Source: Herbidospora sakaeratensis (GTDB lineage: Bacteria > Actinomycetota > Actinomycetes > Streptosporangiales > Streptosporangiaceae). From it: DNA of 64,000 bases. Numbering within the stretch: position 1 is the first letter of the stretch; every line of letters begins with the position of its first letter. Both the position numbers and the translations under genes were made by a program. Under the pieces are notes generated by a model, which had not been told where the DNA came from, did not search any database, and saw only the letters and a program-made list of their open reading frames with translations. Positions 14,786 through 24,398 of the stretch are shown here, in pieces. The DNA is taken from contig NZ_BBXC01000012.1 in assembly GCF_001570525.1 (NCBI RefSeq), positions 376,576 to 440,575 of the forward strand, written 5' to 3'.

Positions 14786-15571
14786 TTACGCGAACGGGAA
14801 GGTGATGACGCCCTTGGCCACCATGCGGACGTAGAAGTCGGCGATCATCACCGAGAACAGCGACGCCCACGCCAGCTGCATGTGCTTGGCGTTGAGCTTG
14901 GAGACGAAGGTCCAGGCCCGGTAGCGCAGCGGGTGCTTCGAGAAGTGGTTCAGCCGCCCGGCGGTGATGTGCCGGCACGAGTGGCACGACAGCGTGTACA
15001 GCACGATCAGGGCGGCGTTGACCAGCAGGATCCAGGTGCCCAGGCCCGCCGGCTTGTGGATCAGCGCGAGGATCGCGTCGTAGCTCAGGATCGCGCCGAT
15101 CAGGATCGCGCCGTAGAAGAAGTAGCGGTGGACGTTCTGGATGACCAGCGGAAGGCGGGTCTCGCCGGTGTACTTCTTGTGGGGCTCGCCGACGGCGCAG
15201 GCGGGCGGGCTCAGCCAGAACGACCGGTAGTACGACTTCCGATAGTAGTAACACGTGAACCGGAAGCCGGCCGGCAGGCCCAGGATGATCAGACCGGGCG
15301 GCAACGTGAACCAGTCGCCGATCGGGGCCCAGCCGAACAACCGGGCGCCCTCCGGGCACGCCGTCGTCAGACACGGCGACGAGAAGGGCGCGATATAGGG
15401 CTCGACGAAGTAACTCTTGTCGAAGATCGCCCAGAAACCGTAGATCAAGAAGAAGGTGAGACCGGCGAACGTGAGCGCCGGCGCGAGCCACCATCGGTCG
15501 GTGCGGAGCGTGCGCACCTTGAGCTGAGCGCGTTGTTTTCTGGCCGGGCTCTCGGCCGTCTGCTGGGTCAT
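14786..15571 (-). CDS. sdhC: Succinate dehydrogenase membrane anchor subunit
   Basis: The ATG at 15571 (MTQQTAESPARKQ) has GGAAGG six bases upstream and gives 261 residues. The upstream extension to 15643 is Arg-rich and lacks an initiation site. Five or six hydrophobic helices are visible, with conserved His/Cys such as NVHRYFFYGAILIGAILSYDA and LSCHSCRHITAGRLNHFSKH. These are candidates for haem b and quinone contacts. It is much longer than, and unrelated in sequence to, the second SdhC in this window. It is the first gene of the operon. A CRP-like palindrome lies about 140 bases upstream of the start. Confidence 0.85.
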   Translation of the reverse strand: MTQQTAESPARKQRAQLKVRTLRTDRWWLAPALTFAGLTFFLIYGFWAIFDKSYFVEPYIAPFSSPCLTTACPEGARLFGWAPIGDWFTLPPGLIILGLPAGFRFTCYYYRKSYYRSFWLSPPACAVGEPHKKYTGETRLPLVIQNVHRYFFYGAILIGAILSYDAILALIHKPAGLGTWILLVNAALIVLYTLSCHSCRHITAGRLNHFSKHPLRYRAWTFVSKLNAKHMQLAWASLFSVMIADFYVRMVAKGVITFPFA

Positions 15572-15713
15572 CGGAGACCTTCCACCGGAACTGACCGCGT
15601 GACGCCGTGTTGGGCGGCTCGCGCCGAACCGCCGCGTCGCCACGCCGTATTGGTGGGGGCTACGTTACGACCATGTCATAGATACGTGTGAGGAGGGTCA
15701 CTGACTTCTGGCC

Positions 15714-15729
15714 TGTGATTCCTGTCACG
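15714..15729. promoter_or_regulatory. CRP/FNR-like operator upstream of first sdh operon
   Basis: TGTGATTCCTGTCACG matches the CRP-family consensus TGTGA-N6-TCACA at 9 of 10 defined bases. It lies between the receiver gene stop (15738) and sdhC (15571). Confidence 0.5.
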
Positions 15730-15737
15730 TTTCTTGA

Positions 15738-16190
15738 TCATGACCCCCTGGCGGAGTTTCCCGGGAGCTTCACGACAGTCACGAAGAAATCATCGATCTG
15801 TCGTACTACCCGGATGAACTGGTCGAAATCCACCGGCTTGGAGACGTACGCGTTGGCGTGCAGCTTGTAGCTCCGCACGATGTCCTCCTCGGCCTCCGAC
15901 GTGGTCAGCACCACCACGGGGATCGAGCGCAGCTCCGGGTCGGCCTTGATCTCCTCCAGCACCTCCCGGCCGTCCTTACGCGGCAGGTTCAGGTCGAGCA
16001 GGATCAGGTCGGGGCGGGCCGAACCGGCGTACTCGCCCTCGTGGCGGAGGAAGCGCATCGCCTGCTCGCCGTCGTTGACGATGTGGAGCTTGTTGCGCAC
16101 CTTGTTCAGCTCGAAGGCCTCCTGGGTGAGCAGCACGTCGCCCGGGTCGTCCTCGACCAGGAGCACGTCGATCCAGCGCAGCTCATTCAT
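15738..16190 (-). CDS. Single-domain response regulator (Rcp1/CheY-like)
   Basis: A 150-residue stand-alone receiver with no output domain. The acidic pair is in [18 protein letters not shown], the phospho-acceptor Asp in [14 protein letters not shown], the Thr in [11 protein letters not shown] and the Lys in AYVSKPVDF. The [10 protein letters not shown] and [11 protein letters not shown] style is that of Rcp1-type receivers that partner with sensor kinases with CHASE3/HAMP or phytochrome input. The ATG at 16190 overlaps the kinase stop by eight bases, so the two are co-translated. It probably acts as a phosphate relay or sink with the preceding kinase and the receiver-PP2C protein. A further upstream start would run into the kinase frame. 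Confidence 0.88.
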   Translation of the reverse strand: MNELRWIDVLLVEDDPGDVLLTQEAFELNKVRNKLHIVNDGEQAMRFLRHEGEYAGSARPDLILLDLNLPRKDGREVLEEIKADPELRSIPVVVLTTSEAEEDIVRSYKLHANAYVSKPVDFDQFIRVVRQIDDFFVTVVKLPGNSARGS

Positions 16191-17742
16191 CAGTGGCCTC
16201 CAGAGTGAAGCGGAACGTGGTGCCCTTGTGATCGGGGCTCTCTTCGAGCCAGATCCGGCCACCGTGATATTCGACGATCTTCCGGCACAGCGCCAGCCCG
16301 ATGCCCGTCCCGGGATAGACGTCCCGGGGGTGCAGGCGCTGGAAGATCAGGAAGATGCGGTCGGCGTACTTGGCGTCGACGCCGATGCCGTTGTCGGAAC
16401 AGGCGAACTCCCACATTCCGTCTTTGCGCTCGGCGGTGACGACGATCTGGGGGGGCTCCTCCGACCGGAACTTGATCGCGTTGCCGACCAGGTTCTGGAA
16501 GAGCTGGGTGAGCAGCAGCTTGTTGCCGCTGACCATCGGCAGGTCGTCGTGGACGACCGTGGCGCCGGTGTCCTCGATGCGGACGGTCAGGTTGTCGAGC
16601 GCGGTCTGCAGCGCGTCGGCCGTCGAGGTCGGCACCCGGTCGCCGGTGACCCGGCCGACCCGGCTGAAGTCGAGCAGGTCGTTGATCAGCAGCTGCATGC
16701 GCTTGGCGCCGTCGACGGCGAACTTGATGTACTGCTTGGCCCGGTCGTCGAGCTGGTCGCCGTAACGCTGCTCCAGCATCTGGCTGAAGCTAGAGACCTT
16801 GCGCAGGGGCTCCTGGAGGTCGTGGCTGGCGACGTACGCGAACTGCTCCAGCTCGCTGTTCGACCGCTTGAGCTCGGCGGCCTGGTCGGCCAGGGCCTGC
16901 TGGGCGCGCTGGGTGGCCCGCCACTCGCGCAGCACCCGGCGGCGCATCGCGTCGACGTGGCCCGACAACTCGGCCATCTCGGCCGGGCGGGCCACGTTGA
17001 GCTCGTTGTCGAAGTCGCCCGCGGCGACCTTGCGGACCTGCGCCTGCAGCGCGGCCACGGGCCGCAGGACGACGTAGCGCACCAGCAGGGTGAAGGCGAT
17101 CGCGGCCAGCAGCAGGACGGCGGCGAGGGTGCCGAGCGCGGCGTAGAAGACGTCCCAGCCCCGCTCCAGGCGGGTGGCGGCGTCGCCGTGCAGCAGGGTC
17201 AGGTGCCCCTGCTGGGCGGCCAGCGCGCCGCGCACCGCACCGAACGCCTCGTTGTTCACCGACGCCAGGTTGGAAGCGGTGTCCTTGCCCGTCTGGGGCA
17301 CCTGCCGGACGATCTCCTGGGCGTAGACCCTGCGCCAGTTCTCGATCGCGGCGAACAGGCGGTCGCTGTCGTCTCTGACCTCGGGGGCCCTCGGCAGCAG
17401 CGCCTCCAGTTTGGCCTTGGCGGTCGCCGTCGCCTTCTCGGCGGTGTCGTAGTCCTGGAGGTAGAACGCCTCGTTGGTGCGGCCGTAGCCGCGCATGGCG
17501 CTCTCCTCGTTGGAGACCGACGTCGACGTCTCCAGGGTGTGGAGCACGAGCGGGTCGATCACCTCGATGAGCGTGGCCCGCGCCTCGCGGGTGTCGTTCA
17601 TCGTCGTGAGGGTGAACGCGATCGACGCCGCGAACAGCAGCGTCACGATCGCGCCGACGAGCAGGAACCAGCGGCCCGCCGGGAGCCGGCCCAGCCCGCG
17701 CGGCGGCTTGGGCGGGGCGAGCGGACTGATGGTCCTGCTCAT
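16183..17742 (-). CDS. Membrane histidine kinase, CHASE3-HAMP type
   Basis: The ATG at 17742 has a full GGAGGTGA ribosome-binding site, giving 519 residues. Two transmembrane helices (about 30-50 and 230-250) flank a CHASE3-like extracytoplasmic helical domain ([16 protein letters not shown]). HAMP and coiled-coil follow. Then come the His-box [20 protein letters not shown] and the ATPase motifs [16 protein letters not shown] and [18 protein letters not shown]. It should autophosphorylate on the His in SHDLQEP and signal to the adjacent receivers. The ligand is unknown. It sits one base downstream of the receiver-PP2C stop and overlaps the downstream receiver gene. Confidence 0.92.
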   Translation of the reverse strand: MSRTISPLAPPKPPRGLGRLPAGRWFLLVGAIVTLLFAASIAFTLTTMNDTREARATLIEVIDPLVLHTLETSTSVSNEESAMRGYGRTNEAFYLQDYDTAEKATATAKAKLEALLPRAPEVRDDSDRLFAAIENWRRVYAQEIVRQVPQTGKDTASNLASVNNEAFGAVRGALAAQQGHLTLLHGDAATRLERGWDVFYAALGTLAAVLLLAAIAFTLLVRYVVLRPVAALQAQVRKVAAGDFDNELNVARPAEMAELSGHVDAMRRRVLREWRATQRAQQALADQAAELKRSNSELEQFAYVASHDLQEPLRKVSSFSQMLEQRYGDQLDDRAKQYIKFAVDGAKRMQLLINDLLDFSRVGRVTGDRVPTSTADALQTALDNLTVRIEDTGATVVHDDLPMVSGNKLLLTQLFQNLVGNAIKFRSEEPPQIVVTAERKDGMWEFACSDNGIGVDAKYADRIFLIFQRLHPRDVYPGTGIGLALCRKIVEYHGGRIWLEESPDHKGTTFRFTLEATDE

Positions 17743-17743
17743 A

Positions 17744-18898
17744 TCACCTCCGGGAGAGCGCGACGGCCGCGAGGTCATCGGTCAGCGCGTCGGCGTGCAT
17801 GGTCTTGACCTGTTCGATCAGCTGGTCGAGGAAGACGCCGCCCTGCTCGCGGACCAGCCGGATCAGCCCTTCGGTGCCCAGCAGGTCGCGGCCGTCGCCC
17901 ACGGTGGCCTCGATCAGCCCGTCGGTGTAGAAGAGGAGCGACCAGGGCTCGCCCAGGGTGATGTCGACCGGCACCCACTCCATGTCGGGGAAGATCCCGA
18001 GCGGCGGGCCCGAGGGGATCTCGGTGACCACCTCGACGTCGTCACCGAGGATAACCACGGGCGGCGGGTGCCCGACCACGTAGAGCCGGGCCGAGTCGAG
18101 GCCGGGGCTGATCGTCGCGGTGACGAGCGTGGTGAAGATCTCGGGGGAGCCGCGCTCCAGCCGCAGCACCGAGTCCATCGTCCGCAGCACGCCGTTGCCG
18201 TCGAGCCCGGCCAGGGTCAGGGTCCGCCACGCGATGCGCAGGGCCGCGCCCAGCGCGGCCTCGTCGGGGCCGTGCCCGCAGACGTCGCCGACCAGGACGT
18301 GGATCGCCCCGTCGCCGGTCTGGATGGTGTCCCAGAAGTCGCCCGCGAGCAGGCCGGCCTGGCGGCCGGGCAGGTAGGTCGACTGGTGGACCAGGTCGTC
18401 GGTGTGCAGGATCGGCGTCGGCAGCAGCCCGTGTTCGAGCCGGGCGGTCTCCTCGCGGATCAGGCGCTGCTCGACCAGTTCGCGTTCGGCGATGTCGCCG
18501 CGCTTGCGCTCCATGGCGTAGCGGATCGCCCGGGCCAGCAGGCCGCCGTCGACGTCCTGCTTGATCAGATAGTCTTCGGCGCCGGCGGCGACCGCGTCGA
18601 TGGCGATCTGCACGTCGTTGAGGCCGGTCAGCACGACCACGGCCGTGTCGGGCGCCATCGCGGTCACCTGGCGCACGGCGTCGAGACCCATCGCGTCGGG
18701 CAGCGACAGGTCGACGAGGACGCAGCTCACCTCGGCGGTGAACCGGTCGCGTCCCTCGGCGAGGCTGCGGGCCCAGATGATCTTCGGCGGCTTCTGCGCG
18801 TCGGCCAGCAGCTCCTCGACAAGGAAAGCGTCCTCGGCGTCGTCCTCGATCAGGAGGATGGTGACGAGGTCGGGCAGACCATGGGAGAGAGCGGGCAC
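17744..18898 (-). CDS. Receiver-PP2C (SpoIIE-type) phosphatase
   Basis: A 384-residue fusion. Residues 10-130 are a receiver domain (ILLIEDDAEDAFLVEELL, phospho-Asp in VLVDLSLPDAMG, Thr in VVVLTGLND, Lys in LIKQD). A short coiled linker follows, then a PP2C/SpoIIE phosphatase with GLLAGDFWDTIQ, VLVGDVCGHGPDEAALG, and LLFYTDGLIEATVGDGRDLLG holding the metal-binding Asp residues. Such proteins usually dephosphorylate an anti-sigma-factor antagonist under control of receiver phosphorylation. No antagonist or anti-sigma gene lies next to it, so the target is encoded elsewhere. First gene of the three-gene signalling operon. Confidence 0.92.
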   Translation of the reverse strand: MPALSHGLPDLVTILLIEDDAEDAFLVEELLADAQKPPKIIWARSLAEGRDRFTAEVSCVLVDLSLPDAMGLDAVRQVTAMAPDTAVVVLTGLNDVQIAIDAVAAGAEDYLIKQDVDGGLLARAIRYAMERKRGDIAERELVEQRLIREETARLEHGLLPTPILHTDDLVHQSTYLPGRQAGLLAGDFWDTIQTGDGAIHVLVGDVCGHGPDEAALGAALRIAWRTLTLAGLDGNGVLRTMDSVLRLERGSPEIFTTLVTATISPGLDSARLYVVGHPPPVVILGDDVEVVTEIPSGPPLGIFPDMEWVPVDITLGEPWSLLFYTDGLIEATVGDGRDLLGTEGLIRLVREQGGVFLDQLIEQVKTMHADALTDDLAAVALSRR

Positions 18899-18946
18899 GA
18901 AGGCCTCTTTCCAGAGGAGGGCACCCCAAATAGTAGCGACAGGCTA

Positions 18947-19876
18947 CTAGTGCTGGGGGAGCGCTTCGACGCCTTCTGGGAGCGTGCCCTCGCGGGTCGC
19001 CTCGTCGAGGAACCCCAGCAGAACCGCCCTGAACGCCTGGGCCGCCCGGGTCGGCTCAACATCCTTGCGGTGCGCCAGCGCAACGGTTCTGCGCAGGCCC
19101 GGCAGCAGGGGGGCGCCCACCAGGCCGGGCCGTCCGTCGAGCACCATCGAGGGCACCACGGCCACTCCGAGCCCGGCTTCGACGAACCGGAGGACGGCGT
19201 CCATCTCGCCGCCCTCGACGGCGAACCGGGGTTCGAACCCGGCCTGCCGGCACGCGTTCAGGGTGGCCTCGCGCAGGTCGTACCCGCGCCGGAACATCAC
19301 CAGCGGACGGCGGCGCAGCTCGTCGATGCGCACGTGAGGCCGGCGCGGGGCCAGGTGGGCGGGGGCGGCCACAACGAGGTGCTCCCGGAGGATCTCCTCG
19401 GTCACCAGCGACGGGTCGTCGCTCTGCAGCGGCAGGATGATCAGCGACAGGTCGAGCTGCCCCCGGGCCAGCGCCCGCACCAGGTCTCGCGAGCCGCCCT
19501 CCTCGACCTGGATCTCCACCCCCGGATAGTCGTGATGGAACCGGGCCAGCGCGTCAGCCAGCAGCCCCGCGCAGAGCGACGGCGTGGCCCCGAGCCTGAC
19601 CCGGCCGCGCCGCAGCCCGGCGAGCTCGGCGACCTCGCGCCGGGCGGTCTCGGCGTCGGCCAGCATGCGCCGCGCCAGCGGCAGCAGGGCCTCCCCTGCG
19701 GGGGTGAGCGTCACGTTGCCGCGCGCCCGGCTGAACAGGGGCGCGCCGAGGTCGGTCTCCAGGGTCTTGATCTGCTTGCTCAGCGACGGCTGGGCCACCC
19801 GCATCCGCTCGGCCGCGTGGGTGAAGTGACGCGTCTCCGCCACCGCCACGAAGTAGGCGAGCTGCTGCAACTGCAC
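18947..19876 (-). CDS. LysR-family transcriptional regulator
   Basis: A 309-residue LysR protein: N-terminal winged helix (MQLQQLAYFVAVAETRHFTH, AAERMRVAQPSLSKQIKTLE) and a C-terminal substrate-binding domain starting about residue 90 (GRVRLGATPSLCAGLLADAL). It is divergently oriented from the second sdh operon, with about 150 bases in between, the usual arrangement for a LysR regulator and its target. Control of sdhCAB by this protein, perhaps sensing a dicarboxylate, is a reasonable inference. Effector residues cannot be read off. The start MQLQQL is standard for this subfamily. Confidence 0.88.
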   Translation of the reverse strand: MQLQQLAYFVAVAETRHFTHAAERMRVAQPSLSKQIKTLETDLGAPLFSRARGNVTLTPAGEALLPLARRMLADAETARREVAELAGLRRGRVRLGATPSLCAGLLADALARFHHDYPGVEIQVEEGGSRDLVRALARGQLDLSLIILPLQSDDPSLVTEEILREHLVVAAPAHLAPRRPHVRIDELRRRPLVMFRRGYDLREATLNACRQAGFEPRFAVEGGEMDAVLRFVEAGLGVAVVPSMVLDGRPGLVGAPLLPGLRRTVALAHRKDVEPTRAAQAFRAVLLGFLDEATREGTLPEGVEALPQH

Positions 19877-19894
19877 AGCTCATCACTGTACGGC

Positions 19895-19910
19895 TGTGAC
19901 ATTCGTCGCA
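19895..19910. promoter_or_regulatory. CRP/FNR-like operator in LysR/sdh divergent region
   Basis: TGTGACATTCGTCGCA matches TGTGA-N6-TCACA at 9 of 10 defined bases. It lies 19 bases upstream of the LysR start and about 120 bases upstream of the second sdhC, and resembles the site before the first sdh operon. Confidence 0.45.
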
Positions 19911-20028
19911 CGGGATCACCCTGGCCCGAAGGTCTTCCGCGCCAGGCCAGAGCACATAGCCAGGGGCTATCGAAACCAGAACCGCGATGACTTGGACGCC
20001 TTTTGTGCAGGTACTTAGCGTTTCGAGC

Positions 20029-20762
20029 GTGACTGCCACCATCGACCGGGGCAAGGCCACCGAACCGGTCACCCAGATACCCTCACGGCCCCGGCGATCC
20101 CGGCGCCGGGTCTCGTCGAACTCTCTCAAGGCCGTCATGGCCGTGTCGGGCGCGGTCCTGGTCTTCTTCCTGGTCGCCCACATGGCCGGCAACCTGAAGA
20201 TCTTCGCCGGCGCCGAGTCGTTCAACGGCTACGCCGCCTGGCTGCGCGAGGTCGGCTACCCGCTGCTGCCGCACCGGGGCCTGCTGACCATCCTCGAAGC
20301 CGGCCTGGTCGTCGCCATCGCGGCCCACATGTACTCGGCGATCGTGCTGGCCCGCCGGGCGGCGCACGCCCGCCCGGTCAAGTACGCCGCCCGCGTGAAG
20401 TCCCGCGCCAACGGCTACGCCACCCGCACCATGCGCTGGGGCGGCGTGATCATCTTCTTCTTCGTGATCTACCACCTGCTCGACATGACCTTCGGCGTGG
20501 CCAACCCCGAGGGCCACGACGCGACCCCGTTCGCCCGGATGGTGGCCGGGTTCGAGCCGGCCCGGTGGTACATCACGGTGTTCTACGTGATCTCGGTGGT
20601 CATGGTGGGCCTGCACCTGCGGCACGGCCTGTGGAGCGCCCTGCAGACCCTCGGCCTGGCCCGGCGCTACCCCGTGCTGAAGATCTCGGCCGCCCTCGTC
20701 AGCGCGGTCCTGACGATCGGTTTCCTGGTCGTCCCGCTGGCCATCACGTTCGGAGTCGTGCG

Positions 20763-20766
<4 letters not shown>
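20029..20766 (+). CDS. sdhC: Succinate dehydrogenase cytochrome b subunit
   Basis: A GTG at 20029 ([13 protein letters not shown]) is preferred; an ATG at 19987 is in frame, but neither has a good ribosome-binding site. The 245-residue form has five transmembrane helices. Haem-ligand candidates are the His in [42 protein letters not shown] and [14 protein letters not shown]. This is the single-protein anchor with two b haems typical of the Bacillus/Wolinella-like class also found in mycobacterial Sdh1. Its stop overlaps the sdhA start (ATGA). Confidence 0.9.
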
Positions 20767-22684
<1,918 letters not shown>

Positions 22685-22688
<4 letters not shown>

Positions 22689-23431
22689 ACCTCACCCTGA
22701 AGGTCTGGCGGCAGAGCGGCCCCGACGACGACGGGCGGCTGGTGCGCTACGAGATCGAGGACGTCTCCCCGGACATGTCGTTCCTGGAGATGCTCGACGT
22801 GCTCAACGAGGGGCTCATCCTGGCGGGCGACGACCCGGTCGCGTTCGACCACGACTGCCGCGAGGGCATCTGCGGCATGTGCTCGATGATGATCGACGGC
22901 GTCGCGCACGGCCCGCAGAAGAACACCACCACCTGCCAGCTGCACATGCGCCACTACAACGACGGCGACACCATCGTCATCGAGCCGTGGCGGGCCCGCC
23001 CGTTCCCCGTGGTGAAGGACCTGGTCGTCGACCGGTCGGCGTTCGACCGCATCATCCAGGCGGGCGGCTTCATCTCGGTCCCGGCCGGTTCTGCCCCGGA
23101 CGCCCACGCGATGCCGGTCCCCAAGGCCGACGCCGACGACGCGTTCGACGCGGCGACCTGCATCGGCTGCGGCGCGTGCGTCGCCGCCTGCCCGAACGGC
23201 TCGGCCTCGCTGTTCACCGCCGCCAAGATCACCCACCTGGGCCTGCTCCCGCAGGGCCAGCCCGAGCGGGGCTCCCGGGCCCGCGCCATGGTCGAGCAGA
23301 TGGACGAGGAGGGCTTCGGCGGCTGCACCAACACCGGCGAATGCACCGCGGTATGCCCGAAGGGCATTCCTCTCGACACGATCGCTCGCATGAACGCCGA
23401 CTACCTGAGAGCATCCCGCAAGTCTGGGTAG
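22685..23431 (+). CDS. sdhB: Succinate dehydrogenase iron-sulfur subunit (Sdh1-like)
   Basis: A 248-residue protein starting at a GTG that overlaps the sdhA stop (GTGA). The N-terminal domain has [15 protein letters not shown] and the later Cys in [10 protein letters not shown] for 2Fe-2S. The C-terminal domain has [19 protein letters not shown] and [17 protein letters not shown] for the other two clusters. It forms the electron wire between SdhA and the di-haem SdhC. A long hairpin begins 13 bases after the stop. Confidence 0.94.
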
Positions 23432-23444
23432 GGACAGGGACGCT

Positions 23445-23490
23445 CGATCCCCCGCCAAGGTCCAAATGGCCGGTCTTTGGCGGGGGATCG
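23445..23490 (+). terminator. Terminator hairpin after second sdh operon
   Basis: A 14-base perfect stem (CGATCCCCCGCCAA at 23445-23458 with its complement at 23477-23490) encloses an 18-base loop. There is no strong U-tract. It separates the convergent sdhB and Clp-N genes and could act for both. Confidence 0.72.
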
Positions 23491-23494
23491 TGCT

Positions 23495-24070
23495 TCATCT
23501 GGCCGGGCTGCTCAGTTCCTGGACGAGCGCCTCGCGGACCCGTACCGGGGAGATGCCCGACTCGACGATGATCTGCATGCCCAGGCCCTCGCCCTCGCGG
23601 ATGACGCCCAGCAGGACGTGCCCGTCGGTGATGGCCTTGTGCTTGAGGGCGATGGCCTCGCGCAGCGACAACTCCAGCGTCTTCTTCGCGCGCGGGCCGA
23701 AGGGGATGTGCTTGCCGCTGCGCAGGTGGCCCCGGTGGTCGCGGACCGGTTCGCGGTCGAGGGCGCCGGGCCCGAAGGCCTCCTCGACCTTCTCCCTGAT
23801 GGCGTCGAGGTCGATGCCGATCGTGCTGAGCAGTTCGGCGTCGAGCTCGGGCCCCCGCCGCCCGCCGGGCTGGTTGAGGATGTCGCGCAGCCGGGCCTCG
23901 GCGCCTCCGTGGTCGAGGCCCGTCAGGACGCGGGCGGCCAGCGACTCCGGGTCCTGGAGCATGCCCAGGAGGAGGTGTTCGGTGCCGATGCGCGGATGGT
24001 TCAGGCGCCGGGCCTCCACCTGTGCGGCGGTGACCACCCGGCGGGCGTCGTCGGTGAATCGTTCGAACAT
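23495..24070 (-). CDS. Clp N-domain protein without ATPase module
   Basis: A 191-residue protein starting MFERFTDDARRVV, the classic opening of ClpC. It contains two Clp-N repeats (HPRIGTEHLLLGMLQDPES at about residue 25 and KHKAITDGHVLLGVIREGEG at about 150) and nothing else: no Walker motifs. Clp-N domains bind adaptors, substrates or phospho-arginine, so this may work as an adaptor or decoy for a full ClpC encoded elsewhere. The preceding small HTH gene ends two bases upstream, so the two form an operon. The frame extends upstream to 24166, but that part is a shadow of the HTH gene. Confidence 0.88.
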   Translation of the reverse strand: MFERFTDDARRVVTAAQVEARRLNHPRIGTEHLLLGMLQDPESLAARVLTGLDHGGAEARLRDILNQPGGRRGPELDAELLSTIGIDLDAIREKVEEAFGPGALDREPVRDHRGHLRSGKHIPFGPRAKKTLELSLREAIALKHKAITDGHVLLGVIREGEGLGMQIIVESGISPVRVREALVQELSSPAR

Positions 24071-24072
24071 CG

Positions 24073-24306
24073 TCAGTCTCCCCGTCTGAGCAGGCCGCGC
24101 CCGCCCGCGTACTTCTTGTGGACGGCCTGTCTGGTGACGTCGAGGTGGACGGCGATGTCCTGCCACGACCAGCCCTGTTCGCGGGCGTTCTCGACCTGGA
24201 GGGCCTCCAGGCGGTCGACGAGGATCCGCAGCGCCCTCACGGCCCGCAGACCGATCGAGGGATCACGGCTGCTCGCGTCGGAGGCGAGCTGCGCTGTCTC
24301 GTTCAT
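24073..24306 (-). CDS. Small HTH DNA-binding protein, partner of Clp-N gene
   Basis: A 77-residue protein starting at the ATG at 24306 (MNETAQLASDASSRD). The C-terminal half has a clear helix-turn-helix, WSWQDIAVHLDVTRQAVHKK, resembling sigma region 4 or MerR-like HTHs. The rest is a Leu/Arg-rich helix (ALRILVDRLEALQVENA) suited to dimerisation. It is co-transcribed with the Clp-N gene (2-base gap). Directly upstream are two copies of a GTCAA-N6-TTGAC palindrome, so autoregulation and control of the divergent ABC exporter genes are likely. Confidence 0.82.
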   Translation of the reverse strand: MNETAQLASDASSRDPSIGLRAVRALRILVDRLEALQVENAREQGWSWQDIAVHLDVTRQAVHKKYAGGRGLLRRGD

Positions 24307-24309
24307 GGT

Positions 24310-24353
24310 GTCAATGTAGGTTGACGCCACCCTTCATGTCAACCCGCGTTGAC
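24310..24353. promoter_or_regulatory. Twin palindromic operator, GTCAA-N6-TTGAC x2
   Basis: Copy 1 is at 24310-24325 and copy 2 at 24338-24353. Each is GTCAA, six bases, TTGAC; the outer T before GTCAA and G after TTGAC are also conserved. The 28-base repeat spacing is close to, but not exactly, three helical turns (about 31.5 bp). They lie between the HTH gene (minus) and the ABC exporter (plus). Confidence 0.7.
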
Positions 24354-24398
24354 GTAAATGGCTGGACGGCTGTTCAGCGAGGTTGCCAGGCTGGCAGG

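Noticed and set aside
13097-15691. An 864-codon plus-strand frame over sdhA/sdhC.
   Set aside because: Antisense to well-conserved SDH subunits, with low-complexity composition.
17495-19990. An 831-codon plus-strand frame over the signalling operon.
   Set aside because: Antisense shadow. Kinase and PP2C motifs are on the minus strand.
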